64,000 nt of DNA from Pyrocephalus nanus (taxonomy: Eukaryota > Chordata > Aves > Passeriformes > Tyrannidae), in assembly GCA_038380795.1 (NCBI GenBank), contig CM076280.1, positions 3,955,501 through 4,019,500 on the forward strand, in the 5' to 3' direction. A program made the translations under genes and the position numbers. Within the stretch, counting starts at the first letter, position 1; each line of letters starts with the position of its first letter. Positions 12,470-25,968 of the stretch are shown piece by piece. A model generated the notes under the pieces. That model had not been told where the DNA came from. It ran no database searches and saw only the letters and a list, made by a program, of their open reading frames with translations.

Positions 12470-12622
12470 ATTGTTGCCCAGAGAAGCTGTGGCTGCCCCA
12501 TCCCTAAAAGTGTCCAAGGCCAGGTTGGATGGGGATTGGAGCAACTGGAAGGTGTCCCTGGATGATCATTAAGGTCCCTTCCAACCTAAACACGTCTATG
12601 ATTCTATTCCATGATTCTATGA
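12470..12622 (+). mobile_element. CR1 LINE 3' end
   Basis: Sense CR1 tail ending in ATTCTATTCCATGATTCTATG. Confidence 0.9.
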
Positions 12623-13288
12623 AATGCAGGTGTTATAGGAACAGTTCCTGAGATCTGCTTTTCTTGGAAAGATTAGGCCTAGTTTTCATGGGCTGATGCC
12701 CAAAAAAATTGAAGAAAACTGTAGGTTCCCTGAAGGAAAAAATGGTGCATTCCTGAGATGCACCATTTGGGCAGGAGCAAAGCTGGGAATTTCCTCCTGG
12801 TTACTCAAGGTGATATTTGTGTGGAGGGGAGTCTCCTACCAGGACAGTTACATGTTTGCAGGCATGTCTTCCAAAGGAACTGCTTTGAAATTCTTCATCT
12901 GATTAAGATTTTGATTTGAGACTCATAATTGGAACTGTTTGGGGAACTGGGAAGAGCTGGAAGAGTTTATCAAGTGTATTTATGAGTGTGCCTGCATCTT
13001 ACACTGACCAGCTATGAACTTGGAAGGACACACAGCTGCAGCCTCATGGCACCAACAGAGGGTTGACCACCAGGGAGAAAATAACTCTGTGCACCAAACG
13101 TGACTGCAGATCACAAAATGAGTAATAAAGAAATGGGACCTCTTGAGGGAAGTATCTGACCCCCAGGTCATTATCTAGAGGTGATCCATTATCCATCATG
13201 ATCCAGCCTCTGGTTTGATCAGTGAGGTTCCCAAGAGGGGAATGGTTAAGGTGGGCAGGAGATTAGCTTGAAACACAAACACATCTGC

Positions 13289-13418
13289 CTGGATGCTGCC
13301 TGGAGCTAATCTGATTCTTCTGGTAATTCTGTAAAACTCAGATGATTCTGCACTTCTGTTCAGATTTCCCAGATGTTTATACCATCCCTGGAACATGAAT
13401 CTGCTCAGCATTAAATCC
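13289..13418 (-). repeat. Arm 2 of a diverged inverted repeat pair
   Basis: Reverse-complement partner of 12260-12393, about 1 kb away. The two conceptual translations also agree (SSEF.R.TRRIRLA.GSI), which follows from the DNA match and is not evidence of a protein. Confidence 0.75.
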
Positions 13419-14562
13419 ATCAAACACATTCGTGGGCAGGATGTGGCAGCAGGACAAGAGAACACTCTGGGAAGAGTGGATTTGAGGAAGAAACGATGAC
13501 CAAACCTCGTGGTGGAAGGACCTGGTGGAGGTTGGCAACGGGTTCTGGGTTTAGGGAGCCTGAGGAAGGAAAGTGGGATGGTCACATCCGAGAAACTTGC
13601 AGCAGGATAAAGCGTGTTCCGATACTGCCCGTGTTTTGGTGATAGAAGCGGTGGTGCAATTGGGATGGAGTTGCGGTTTGGTGCCTGTTTGGGATGGTGG
13701 AAGAGGGCTGAGAGGAGTTGTCTCAGCACAAGCAAGCGCTGCTGGGGTGTGGTTGGTGAGGCAATCCCTGAAAGACATTACTGCTCTGTCAGCTCCACGG
13801 GCTCAGCGACATCCTGAGTGGGGGAGGAAGGAGACTTGTTGGAACAGCCCGACCACACATGCAGGTCTGGGTAGGAGTCTCTGTAAGGCTGATGTTCCTG
13901 GCAGCCCTCTGAGGTCAGAAGTTTGCTGCTTTTTAATTGGGCCTTTCTGCAGCGCCAGGGAAGTTAATTAGTCAGTTCCTGAAACTTTTCAACAGGTCTG
14001 GATCCCTCATCTCTTCCCCTGGGGTCTCTTGGCAGGCTCTCAGCTGTGGGATGGGGACCCAGCCCTGAGCATTACGCACCATTCCTGGTTTTTGGTGAGC
14101 TCTCAGCCCATGACCACACTGCAGGCCAGAGCAAGAGCAGGGACCACCCCTTGCTTTGGGCGCTCAGGGACGTGCCAGTGTGGGCACGAAAACGTTGGGA
14201 TAGAGAGCATCACGTGCTCCAGTGCGTCCATGAGCCTGGAAAAGTGATGTAACAGCTCTCAGCTCCCAGTCCTGTTGTTTGGGCAAAGCCAGTGAGTCAC
14301 TGACCTCTGGGGAAGAGCAAAATCAATCCACAGTGAGAACTGGAGCCCAAATTTCCGGTGGGTGAAATAATGGGACGGCTGGAGTTCAGCATTGGCCCTC
14401 GGAAGGATCACTATCTTTTGACACAGGATGTGACTATGCCTCAGTCAAAATGACTTTTTGACTGATTTCAGCTAATTAGAGCTCATTACTTTTGTGGAGC
14501 TGAACTCTGGGCTATAGTTGGCAGAAGAAGTCATAGGTTAACCTATAGAGAAATCAAGCAGT

Positions 14563-14768
14563 GAAAGTTACTTTTTCTTTTCCTTTTTTCTTGTCATTCT
14601 TTTTCTTTTTCTTTTCTTTATTCATTTCCTTATCCTTTTCCTTTTTTTTTCCTTTTCCTTTTCCTTTTCCTTTTCTTTTCCCATTCCCTTTTCCCATTCC
14701 CTTTTCCCTTTCCCATTCTCTTTCCCTTCCTCCCTTCCCCTTTTCTTTTTCCTTTTTTTTTTTTTTAA
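14563..14768. repeat. Polypyrimidine tract, about 200 bp
   Basis: Plus strand almost entirely T and C, built of CTTTTC and CCCTTTTC-type words, with few purines. Confidence 0.9.
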
Positions 14769-15813
14769 CTTGGATGAAAGGATTATTTAAGAAACAAAAT
14801 TCACTAACAGCTTGTTATTTTCCCCCCACTTGCAGCCCCTCTGCTATGGCAAAATAAAAGGCCAGGAGATGATGTTGAGGGTGTCACATGGGGAAAATGC
14901 TGAGGAACAGATGCTCAGCTTAATGGCACAGGCTGTGCCTTATCACAAAATTATACCCAGTCCTGTAGCTCCCACCTGTAAGTGCATCTTAATTCCCAGG
15001 TTAAACATCAGCTTGTTTTTATACTGTCATCTAAACTAATTGTTACTTACACTGGATGTCGGGACATAATGCTTGACAAAATGTTCTGACTCTGGAAAGC
15101 TCTATCGGATAACCTGGTGGGATGTGAATCTTGTAAATTAGCACATTACCGTTGATAATAGGAAGAATTGTTTTATTTATGAATCTTTTAATTGTAGAGA
15201 ACGCAGGAGACATGACAGAGAGGGGTGGATATGTCATGGCTTACTTGTCTCTTGTAAAGGTCTCTTGTAAAGAAAGGCTGTTCCCTGATAGTCTCCCCCA
15301 TTCAATTGTTTCAGGCAAATCATTTCTGGTTTTACACTCACCAAATAAATTTCTGGCCTTGGTAATATAAAAATAAAACAAGGTGAGGCTGTAGGCTGGG
15401 GGAAATAATAATTCTTTTAGACAAAATATCCTGGGGTGTGAGAGAAGAAAGAGGATAGAAATATTTTATGTTCCTCATCTGATTTTCCCTTGTTGCACAC
15501 AACTGTCCTGGGGTTCACACACCAACACCTGGCAGTATTTTGGCAGCAGTGATGTGGCCTTTCATGGGGCACTCCAGACCCATGTCCTGCTCCTCCAGGC
15601 ACAGAGTGATTCCCAAGGACATGGATTTCCCTGTTCAGCTGTGCAGGGGGTCCTGCTACACCCAGCTCTGCAAGTGGGAAGGGGACAGGGAAGGCTGGAG
15701 GGGAGTGCAAGTGCAAGGCTGTGAACGGGCTGCAATCCCACCACGGTAAATGAAACAAAGTGCAGGCAGAGGGGTTTAACTTCTTTTCCTCATCCACTTA
15801 TCTTCTGTCTTTA

Positions 15814-16389
15814 AGTCTCACCACTACCAAGCTGAAGTGATTTCAGGACTTTCAGAAATACCTGAGCAACAGTTTTAGGGGGTCAGTTTGAAGGACTGGT
15901 GGTGCAAGACTTACTAAACAACGAGAGAACAGACACAGATCATACCCTCTCTCCTCCCCTTACCCTGCCATAGGTGGATCAAGCAACAATAACATGACTT
16001 CTAAATCTGCAGAATAATGTCCTGTGTTCTTATCTCTTTGTCAGGTACAGGGTGGGGTTGGCTGCAGCTAAAGGATTAATTCCCAGTTCTGTGTCTCCCC
16101 ACTACCAAGTTGAAAAATGTGGACCAGGGCTTTCAGAAATACCTGGAGAATCTGAGCAACAGTTTTGGGACGTCAGTTTGAAGTATTTGGGAAGGATTTG
16201 TGGTGTAAGACTGAACAACAAGAGAACAGATACAAATCACACTGTCTCTCCCTTCCTTGTCCTGGCAGAGGTGAAGCAAGCAAGAACCACAGGACTCCTA
16301 AATCTGCAGGATAATCTTGCCCAGTGTTCTCATCTCTTTGTCAGGTACAAGATGTGATAGGCTGCAGCTGAAGGACTAATGCCCATTTA
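15814..16389. repeat. Tandem duplication, two diverged units of about 280-300 bp
   Basis: Unit 1 about 15814-16090, unit 2 about 16091-16389. Shared words include CCACTACCAAG, CTTTCAGAAATACCT, GAGCAACAGTTTT, ATCTCTTTGTCAGGTACA and GGCTGCAGCT, in order. By eye the units are near 80 % identical with small indels. Confidence 0.85.
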
Positions 16390-17731
16390 TTTGTAATTAG
16401 TATTGATTAGAATCTCCTCTTTTATGGCTGGAAGGTGAGTTATTGTGGAAAGCTTTAATATCTGTCTCTAATGTGTAACAGAACTCTTCCTTTTGCAGAA
16501 CTACTGCACAGGCTGTGACATCACTCCCAGAAACCTTACGTGTTATCTGAAATTGTGACGTGTAGCAAGTGGGGTGAAATGTCCTGAATTATCTCATTTT
16601 CTGGGAAAAGCAATGATCTTAAGATAATGAAGCTGTGGAAAACCACAGGAGGGTCATTGCAGTGACTTTGACAGCTTTCAGCAAAACAACCTTCATAAAT
16701 AAAGAGAAAGAAATCATCTGTGTGCATTTCATTTTGAGTAAATGCTGGATGCAAGATGCCCTTGTGCTTCCTTTCTCCTGTTCCACTGAGCCTTCTCCAC
16801 TTGATGGGAGGAAAAGGAGGAACTCGGATCACAAAGCTATTCCTGCCTCCCTGCCTGGGCTTAGCAAATTCCTCTATTTTGTTTTTCAGTTGGACTTTCC
16901 ATCAAGTTTTTAAGACAGCATTTCTCTCACCTTCTCAAATTCCTCCCTTCTCTATCCTTGTTCTCTGGGTCATTCCAATAACACACTTTTACACCAATGA
17001 ATATTCTTCTTCCAGCCTTCATCCCTTAATCCCAAATCCCCAGTGTGATGTCTCACCACTGAGCCCTGTGAATTTTGAAGGTGCTACCTGGGCATTCAAG
17101 AGGAAAATGTCCCTTGGTGAACCACCTGGAACTGGTGTTCAAAATGAGCAGTGAAAGGGCATTTGGGGTCACTTGGTGTCAGGACAAGGAGGATAATTAT
17201 GGTCTTTCATGGAAATCACAGACCTCTGGAAGTGAAAAGGGTACTAAGTCAGGGAGAAATCATATCTAAGTCTGGATTCTTCTTGTATTTTCCTCCAGCC
17301 TTTTTCTAATTGCTCACAGGCACAATCCAGGAGGCTGCAGCACCTCTGCTCTACCTCCACTCACTGCATGACTCAGAGGGCTCCTTGGAGGGCACCAAGC
17401 AATCCATCCCATTCCTCATTCACAGGTCAAACTGTGCTTGTGTGCTCCCAGCTGCCAGCAAATACAACAGGGTCAATGGCTGTCACTGCAGTGGCTGCTG
17501 TGCTGGCAGGGAAGTCACCCTGCTCCTGGAAATCACCCCCAGCACTTGCACAACCCCTGGCACGCACAGCGTGGGGTGACATGCCAGGAGCTGAGAGTGC
17601 CAAGGGACGGCCATGCAGCAAGTCTGGCAGCTGAGGGCAACCCTCCCACCCTGGGATGACCATGATCCCAGCTGGTTTGTGCCCTTGGGGTGTAAAATTC
17701 ACCTCCACACTGGGACATGGTCATTTAAAGA

Positions 17732-17812
17732 CTCGTGGAATCGACTGGGTGGGAAAAGACCCCTGAGGTCATCAAGTCCAACCTTTGACCCAACACCTCC
17801 AATTTAGGGGAT
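17732..17812 (-). mobile_element. Short CR1 3' fragment
   Basis: Antisense tail with GGAAAAGACCCCTGAGGTCATC and AAGTCCAACC-type words of another CR1 subfamily. Confidence 0.65.
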
Positions 17813-17945
17813 CATCACCTTTGGAAAAGATTTTCAGAGGTGCCTGAAGAGCTCTGTGTTTCAAGGCCGTGGAGCACTGGACCTCAAGGGGTTTTTATTG
17901 TGCTCCCATGGAAAAGTCAGTCTGGAATAACAGTATAAAGAGCTG

Positions 17946-18178
17946 TCACAGAATCCCAGAACGGTTTGGGTTGGAAGGGATCTTAAAGCTCATCTCATTC
18001 CACCTCCTGCCATGGGCAGGGACACCTTCCACTAGCCCAGGCTGCTCCAACCTGGCTTTGAACTCTTCCAAGGATGAGGCAGCCACAGCTTCTTTGGGAA
18101 TTCCATCCCAGCCCCTCACCACCCTCCCAGGAAAGAATTCCTTCCTCATATCTAACCCGAATTTCCCCTCTTTCAGTC
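17946..18178 (-). mobile_element. CR1 LINE 3' fragment
   Basis: CACAGAATCCCAGAACGG followed by the standard antisense CR1 3' sequence. Confidence 0.9.
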
Positions 18179-18512
18179 TGAATGTGTGTTTGTCTCTGGT
18201 GTCTCTGCAGCAGCACGTCCAGTTGAAGGGGATCCAGGGGAACCAAGGGAGGATTACTAAGGGTGTGGAGAATGCAAGCAGCACAAGGCATAAGCACATG
18301 GAATGTGTGCCTGGAAGCTTCTTTGAGAGCTTACAGCTACTGCAGAAAATGCCCTTGAGAGGAGGGAAGGGACAAACACTGACCTACAGCTTAAAAATGG
18401 GCTTAAAAAAAAGCTGACAATCACGTTTTCTGCACTGGCCACTTGCTTTGCTTGTCTGGGCTTTGAATTTACAACAGGAAGACACAGGCTTTAATACTGG
18501 GCTTCTTATTTC

Positions 18513-18580
18513 ACAGAATCACAGAATCATTCAGGTTGGAAAAGACCTGCAAGATCATCAAGTCCAACCTTTGTGAAGCA
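18513..18580 (-). mobile_element. Short CR1 3' tail
   Basis: CACAGAATCACAGAATCATT then GGTTGGAAAAGACCTGCAAG. AT-rich low complexity follows at 18600-18670. Confidence 0.75.
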
Positions 18581-19837
18581 CTTGAGGATTTAATCAGAAT
18601 TTGTTATTACTATTAGTAATGCTATCAGTATTATTACTAGTATCACTATTATTATTTTTATTTTTATTAAGTAGATTTGATCAATCACAGGCATTCTTAA
18701 ATGCTAATAATATTTTCAGCTGTAATATCAATGTTATTTAGATTAATCTCTGCAGCTCTAGTGCAAGGACACTTGGAGGAATGATGGTGCCTTTGCCAAG
18801 AATAATTATCCTTAGGTTGCATTTCAATTTTATTTGATTCTCCTGTTTCACTTTCATTTCAAAATAATCTAATCTACTTCAATCAAAATTAAGCAGCAGC
18901 ATCTTAACTCTTCAGAAGTTAAATCTCAGACAAATTAAGGAATTATATTCAGGAAATAGTTCTCAGCTTTTCATTCTGTACTGGAAACAAACAAAGTGAA
19001 ACATCTGTACCTGACCCACAGAAAGGAAATTCCAACACTCATCTCAGTTTAGCAGGACAAAATAAAACCTGTGGCTGTCATGGCATGAGACAGTTCCTAT
19101 GAGAAAAGAGCATTTTTTCATAATACAAGCAGTATTTTTCACACAATTTGCATGAGCACATTTCCAGAGTTGTCACCTACGTCTTTATTTCACTGGTCAG
19201 AAACAACTGTTGCATAAATTTCCTCTGCAGGCCCTTTATTTATTTCTTTATTTGTTCATTTGCTCATTTAGAGGAAGGATGTGATAAAAATAGAATTTTT
19301 GAGCTGTTCCATGATAAAACTGGTACGAGTCTGGTGCAACCAACAGAGTGTTTGAGATGAACCTGTTGGTGCAGTCACGTCCTTGTCACTGTGATGTTCT
19401 TTTTTATGGAGCTTAGTTCACATTTGTCATTTTCCTCTATTTCACATGTTCTCTGAGGTGACCAGAGCTGGACTAGACCCCAGTGAATGCCTCAACTTCT
19501 AATCACCAACCACTTCCCATCTGGCCTTCCATTCCTTCTTCCAGGGAAGCCTGGAGGTGACTCAGTGTGGAAATATGAAAAGGTGGCTCTGAGGTCAGGC
19601 TCAGGTCTCCTCCACACATCTCAGGTTCTGCACAGGTGGATTGTTGGGTTGCTTTACCTTTTGGTGCTTCCCCCTGGGCCATTTCCAGCAGATCTGCTCT
19701 CCTGGATGAGCTACAGCAGCACGAAGGCTCCTCCAGCATAGGCTGCAGCAAGTGGAGCTGGGGCACCCTCCTGACCCCAGGTCTGCACTCAGAGCCACAA
19801 AACATCCCCACTGATGCCCACAGGGGTTGTTTGTGAA

Positions 19838-20374
19838 CTGCTCTGCTCAGGTGAGATCCCCCTGCAGAGCTGCCCCAGCCTTGGGGAACAGCACAGCAAG
19901 GACAGGGAGCTGCTGGAGAGAGTCCAGAGGAGGCACCAAGATGGTCAGAGGGATGGAGCAGCTCTGCTGGGAGGAAAGGCTGGGAGAGCTGGGATTGTTC
20001 AGCCTGGAGAAGAGAAGCTTTGGGGTGACCTGATTGAGGCCTTCCAAGACATGAAGGGAGCTACAGGGAAGATGGAGAGAGACTTTTTCCAAGGGCCTGG
20101 AGTGACAGAACAAGGGGGAATGGCTTCCCACTGACAGAGAGGAGGTTTAGAGCAGATATGTGGAAGGAACTGATCCCTGTGAGGGTGGGCAGGCCCTGGC
20201 ACAGGTTGCCCAGAGCAGCTGTGGCTGCCCCTGGATCCCTGGAAGTGTCCAAGGCCAGGTTGGACAGGGCTTGGAGCAACCTGGGCTGGTGGAAGGTGTC
20301 CCTGCCTGTGTGCAGGGGTGGAACAAGATGATCTTAAGGTCTATTGCAACCCAGGCCATTCTGTGATTCTATAA
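19838..20374 (+). mobile_element. CR1 LINE 3' fragment, about 540 bp
   Basis: Sense copy from the GGTGAGATCCCCCTGCAGAG region to CATTCTGTGATTCTATAAC. Confidence 0.92.
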
Positions 20375-21427
20375 CTAAGAGAAAACACTTTCCTTTTGTG
20401 CTCATGTGTGGTGTTGTCTCCCTTCTTTCCCAGCTGGCAGCCTGTGCCCCTCATAGGGAGCCCAGGAGTGCCAAGATCTCTCGGTTGCAGCCTTGCATTG
20501 AGGAAAGTCCCATCTGGCCACCCCACTGAGACCACTGGAGGCTTTGATGTGGTGCTCCAGGGCAGCATCACAGCCCCTGCAGCCGCCCCCACACGGGTGC
20601 CTCCAGTTCTCATCAACACTCTCCCCCCAACCTTTCAACACCGAGGGGAGAGGTGGGTCCTGCCTGAGCTGAATCAGAAGCTTTTGTGCATCACAAATCT
20701 TCCTGTGGTCACTTTGAACACTTCAGAGGAAGGACACCTCGTGACAGCCGCCCACTGCACATATCCCGAGGGAAATGTCCTGGGGACGAAGCCGATGAGC
20801 ACTAGGATTTGGCTGGCTCTGGTAAGGGCGTGATCTGGGATTGTGTCAGAGAATTGATTAAGTCACAAAATGTTCAGGAAAAATTGCCATTTCATTTTTT
20901 CTTCTGGTTGAAAGGCTGGATTCAGTTGTCTTACTTTGTTGTTGGAGCAGACCAGCCCTGTTTGGTTCATAAAGGTCTTCAGCCACGATGGAACAATTCC
21001 CAAGGAGGAGAGGAAACTTTCATAAATAGGACAAACTTATGTTCTTGCTCTATTATTCACATTTCCAGGGAAAAACACCTGCTTCCATCTCTGGATATGA
21101 TTTGCATGAAGATGCAGACGGAGTAAAAAAGACTAAAACCCTGGAAGCCCACGCATGTGACCACATGGGATGAAAATCCCATTGCTTGCTTGAACACAGT
21201 CCCTGCAAAGTGTTTCCTCTCCCCCACCATGTCTGGAGGCTGCCAAAAAGGCCTCCCCCACACAGAGAAACTGCTCTGCAGCTCCTTCCAAAAGGCACAG
21301 AGGGAGTGACGTGGGTGTTACAGCTTCAGGGAGCTGCCAAAAAGGGAAATGGAATTTGGAATAAACTCCTTTCCATGTCCTTGTGCTCGAAAGGAATGCA
21401 AGGAGAGAAGATGTTCTCTCACAGTCA

Positions 21428-21850
21428 GAATGGAATGGAATAGAATAGAATAGAATAGAATAGAATAGAATAATCTCATTTGAAAAGGAAATACAAGATC
21501 ATCTTGTCCTACTGCCCCACCACTTCAGGGCTGACCAAACGTTAAAGCAAATTGTTAAGGGCATTGTCCAAAATCTCCTAAACCTGGCCAGGCATGGGGC
21601 ATTGGCCACCTGTCTAAGAATCCTGTTCCAGTGTTTGACCACAGAAATGCACCCTCATGTCCAGTCTCAACCTCCCTTGGAGCAGTTTAGAGCCATTCCC
21701 ACTGTCCTGTAGCAGGGAGAAGAGACCAGCACCTCCCTCCCCACCTCCTGTGGGGACTATGATGATGCTCAGGGTCCTGAACAGCAGAGCCTGTGAGAGG
21801 TTGAGGAAGCTGGGCTGGTTTAGTTTGGCAAAGTGTAGCCAAAAAAGCCT
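21428..21850 (-). mobile_element. Diverged CR1-type fragment with (TAGAA)n tail
   Basis: Begins with a TAGAA pentamer array (about 21440-21474), then antisense CR1-like words (GCATTGTCCAAAATCTCCTAA, CTGTTCCAGTGTTTGACCAC, AGCACCTCCCTCCCCACCTCC). Confidence 0.65.
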
Positions 21851-22465
21851 TGGCAATGCCAGATAATACACACAGGAGCTATTCACAGCCATCTACTGCA
21901 TTTTAGGAATGGATGTTAGGATGACCTTTTCCACTCAGAGGATGATTCAGCACAGGAACAAACCATCAGACTGGTGCTTAAATCCCTTCCTGGGGAAGAT
22001 GTCAGGACTTGGCCAGAGAAAGCCATGGCCAAACTGATCCTGTGCCAGTGACAGTCCTGTTTTGAGCAGGAAGGCTGGCTCAAGACCCCAAATATCTGAT
22101 TAAGCCAAAAGAGTTATGTAAACACAACTCTTCTAGCCAAGGACTCCAATTAATTAAAGCAGATAATGTTATATTTCAATAGCACCATCGCAGTGCCAAG
22201 TGTCTCATATCCCAGACACTGTGCAAAGTGAAACAATCCCTGGCTGTGTAACCAAATTCCTGCTATTTCCTGAGCTAACTTCAGCTTTGCTTGACTGGGA
22301 GAAGTGAGTAGCAAAGTGATTTTCTGACACATAATTCTGTTTATTGGTTTGGGATGGATCCAGTTGTCACTGCATAAAAGTTTATGTGCCACATAACTTG
22401 CTTTATCTGAGGTTTTCGAGGGAGATGTTTTGATCCCTTTTGAGACACAACTGCAGCGATAACAA

Positions 22466-22918
22466 TTCAGTGGCTGGGGGGTGACCAGGCAGGGAGGGAC
22501 CTGGGGGTCTGACTGACAGCAGCTGAACACGAGCCAGGGGTGGCCAAGAAGGCCAATGGATCCTGGCCTGGCTCAGGAACAGGGTGGCAGCAGCAGCAGG
22601 GAGGTGATTCTGCCCCTGTGCCGGGCACTGGGGAGGCCACACCTCGAGTGCTGTGCCCAGTTCTGGCCCCTCAGCTCAGGAAGGACATGGAGGGGCTGCA
22701 GCAGGTCCAGAGAAGGGCAATGAGAGTGCTCAGCCCTTGGAATGGGCTGCCCAGGGAGGGGGGGGAGTCCCCGTCCCTGGAGGGGTTTGAGCAGAGCCTG
22801 GATGTGGCCTCAGTGCCATGGGCTGGGTGACAAGGTGGGGTTGGGTCACAGGTTGGACTCGAGGGTCTCAGAGGGCTTTTCCAGCACACACAGATTCTGG
22901 GATTCTGTGGTTCTGCAA
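22466..22918 (+). mobile_element. CR1 LINE 3' fragment, third subfamily
   Basis: Sense copy (CTGGCCTGGCTCAGGAACAG, GGAAGGACATGGAGGGGCTG) ending ATTCTGGGATTCTGTGG. The 51.2-kb copy is the same subfamily. Confidence 0.9.
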
Positions 22919-25772
22919 TTGCTCCATGTCAGAGGGGACATGGCCACGTGCCACTGAGAGAGGACACGGATGAGAGTGAGGCAACACAGGCCAGCAGAGG
23001 AGGCAGCACAGTGGGACCTCACAAACGTCACCGTTTCATCTTTCTAATTCTGAACTGATGACCATGAGCAGAGGTGGAGAAAGCAGAAGGAAGACTAAAG
23101 CAACTGGTGTGAGTCACCAGAGACACGGGTTTGTGGAGCTCTGCCTGCAGAGCTGGCAGACCTGCAGGGACCCATGGGTACATGCAGAGGACATCCAGAG
23201 GCCAGGTGGGAGTGTGTGCTGGGTGGAGCTGCTGGGAAGGCAGGGGGTACCTCATCCTCCTTTTGACCTCATGGACACTGAGCACACTCAGCCTTCCCCA
23301 AGGATGGTGCAGGTCCCAGGAGCCAGAAGGATTCCCTGGCTGTGTGGTGTCAACTGGACTCTCTGAAAGAGAAACCCACATACCAGACATGGCTGGCAGT
23401 GCCCAGGAACGTGAGAGTGGGGACTGGAAGAGTTGCAGGAATATCTGGGTTGTCCCAACATCACAGTGTAGCTTGAGAGAGGAGCATTCTCTGGGGCAGG
23501 GGAAGCCCATTCATTCCCATTGTGCTTCCAGATCTGTGCTTGCCCTCAGATCAAGTTCCCTGCAGCAGGAAAGGAAGTGTGGAGAAGGCTGGGTCAGACA
23601 AGCCAGAAATCCACCCAGTATGGATCTGCAACCAAGGCCTGTGCCAAGTAATTCATTTGACTATGTCCAGATTTTGTTTTCTAGAAGTTCTTCTCCGCAA
23701 AAAAACCACTCTTCCCTTCCTGCCAGAAACAGGCTAATTGTTTACTGGCTTGGCCCAAGTCCTGGAGTCATGCAGCTCCCTGGCAAGATCCCACTGATTT
23801 TGCAATGTCTGGTAGTGCCTGGTCAAATGTCGCTTTTCTGACTAAGGAGCCCCACATCTGTGGGTTTCAGAAGAAGCCCAAGAGTAGCAGAGAGCATGTG
23901 TAGGACTCCTTGACATTCACAGTGCAGATTTAGGCACGAAGGAAAGAAATTATGACGGGAAATGCCACCAGACCTTGAGGTCTTTGCACTGACGTTAACG
24001 AAAAGAGTAACGTAAAACAGTGACCAGTGGGTCTGCATGTTTGATTAAAGTGAAGAATCTCCTTCATCTAACATTTCAAGCCTTTCAAATAGGGGAGAAG
24101 CTGTTTCAGGGCGCTGTGGCTGTGGTGGAAGGCAGCAGGAGTTGGAGGCTGTGCCTCACGGGCGTGCCTGAACACATGTGAGATGGGGCTGTGCAAGATC
24201 TGCCCCGTGAGGACGTCACTTGGGAGGGTTATATAAGTTGTTTTGTTTGATGCTGAGCCAGAAGGCAGGCGTAAAAGGGCAGCATGGAAAATGCAAGGTG
24301 AATTCCTTTAGCTCCTGGGTTTTTGGTCTTCACCCTGGAGCTTCTCACCCCCCTTCTTGGAACTCCTTGCTGAGTTTCAGCGGAAAGTGGCATCGATGGT
24401 ATCACTCACTGCCTGTCCCATCATGGAACAGAGCCTGAAAAGAACTGATCATATTTAATTAACCTATTATTAGACTGGATAGCACTTGCTGGCTCTTGTC
24501 TCGTGAGACACACTCAGCCTCAAGTCGCTTTTGGCTTTTGGCTGGGTGGGACCTGGGAACATCAAATGTTTCCACAAGGTTCTTCGGTGCCTGTGATCCA
24601 ACACATCTCCCACTTGCACAAGACTTGGTCATAGGCCCCTTTCCAGCAGTGGGATGACCAGAAATTCTGGACAGATGCACAGTGTCCTCTCCCACCAAAG
24701 CCCTGCTGTTGAACTGCAGTGGGTCCCAACAGCCTCAATAGCTGATGAAATGTCTGCAAAATCACTGCTCCGTGTTCTGCCTGGAGTGATTTCCTCCCAT
24801 TCCCCACCAAAATGATTCGCTGGATGAATCAGACCCTGGGGTTTTTTTTGCTGGCTGATTTGAAAACCTGCAGGGTCTCTTTTAGAGCTTTAGAACTAAT
24901 TTGCCACTTAATCTTGCAGCTCTGTTTGTCTCTCTGCACCTGCTGGCTGGCACAGGGAGATGAAAGTTTATTCCCTGAGCCCCAAGAGTGATGGGAGAAA
25001 TGCCAGTGGTCCCAAAGAAATTCTCGGGGTGGTTGCATCAACCTCCTCAGGGAATGTTGTGTACAATTTTAGGGGTTTTCCCTGACTCCCCATGGCCTTG
25101 CTGTGCCCAGGCCTGGCTGTTATGAAAATCAGACACTATGACTTCATTAGTGCCTGGCCCAAACGAGCACATGATGTGCTGGGGTTGTGTTTGCTCTCCC
25201 AGCCCAGAGGCTGAGGACACTCTGAGAGAGGGTGGAAGCCACAGTGATCCTTGATCTTATTAACTGTGCTTCATGTCTGGCAGCTGGGAAGGGAGAGGGG
25301 CTTGTCCATTCTCATCACAAGAAGGAAAGTAAAGACATGAATAAATGCAAAAATCTCATCTGCAAGGTGCAGGGCGTCCAGCAATTCCAGGGGGAGTTGA
25401 TGAGAGTCCATGATTGCTTAAGACCTGTGATTAATTTTTCTTAATGTTTTCTAGAAAATCATTACAAGAGGATTTAAAAGACTTTCCATTATATGAGACA
25501 AATAATTATTTTCCAGCATAAGGTTAGATATTTTTTTTTTAATATTCCTTCTATCTCATTATATTGAGCCCTAAGTTCTAATACCCCACATGTCAAGATC
25601 AAAGTATTTCAAGGAAACTGAAGTACTCTGGAAATCAGAAATCATGATTAAATAGCAACACTTTGAGCAGAGGGATGCCCTGAAATTTCACTTTCAGTTT
25701 AGGAATAGAAAGCCTGAGCAGAATTAAACTTCTCCCTTTACAAAACCTTTCCTGGGGAGACGCCTCTTTATT

Positions 25773-25956
25773 TGTGGTCGAAACACAGAATCTATGTGTG
25801 ATGTGCAGTTGGAATGTCTCCAAACTGTCTTAAGTTTAAGGAGTCACTCTGAATTGGTTCTGCTTTTACAACATTTGGATCGTGGTCAATGATCCTCTGG
25901 GAATTGCCTCGGATCACTTCAGTCCCAGGGGCTGTGTCCCATGGGGGTGGTTCACA
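25773..25956 (+). repeat. Direct repeat copy A
   Basis: 184 bp, matches 26643-26827 at roughly 75-80 %; closest in GATCCTCTGGGAA and CCCAGGGGCTGTGT. Confidence 0.8.
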
Positions 25957-25968
25957 CTTTAATTAGAT

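Noticed and set aside
12172..13735. Matching peptides SSEF.R.TRRIRLA on both strands as a protein-coding gene pair
   Set aside because: Explained by the inverted DNA repeat; no longer open frame or splice structure.
20396..20833. An ORF containing LVTAAHC, like the His motif of trypsin-type proteases
   Set aside because: No other protease motif (GDSGGP, catalytic Asp region), no matching exon borders, and the rest of the ORF is unlike the family; a chance match next to a CR1 tail.
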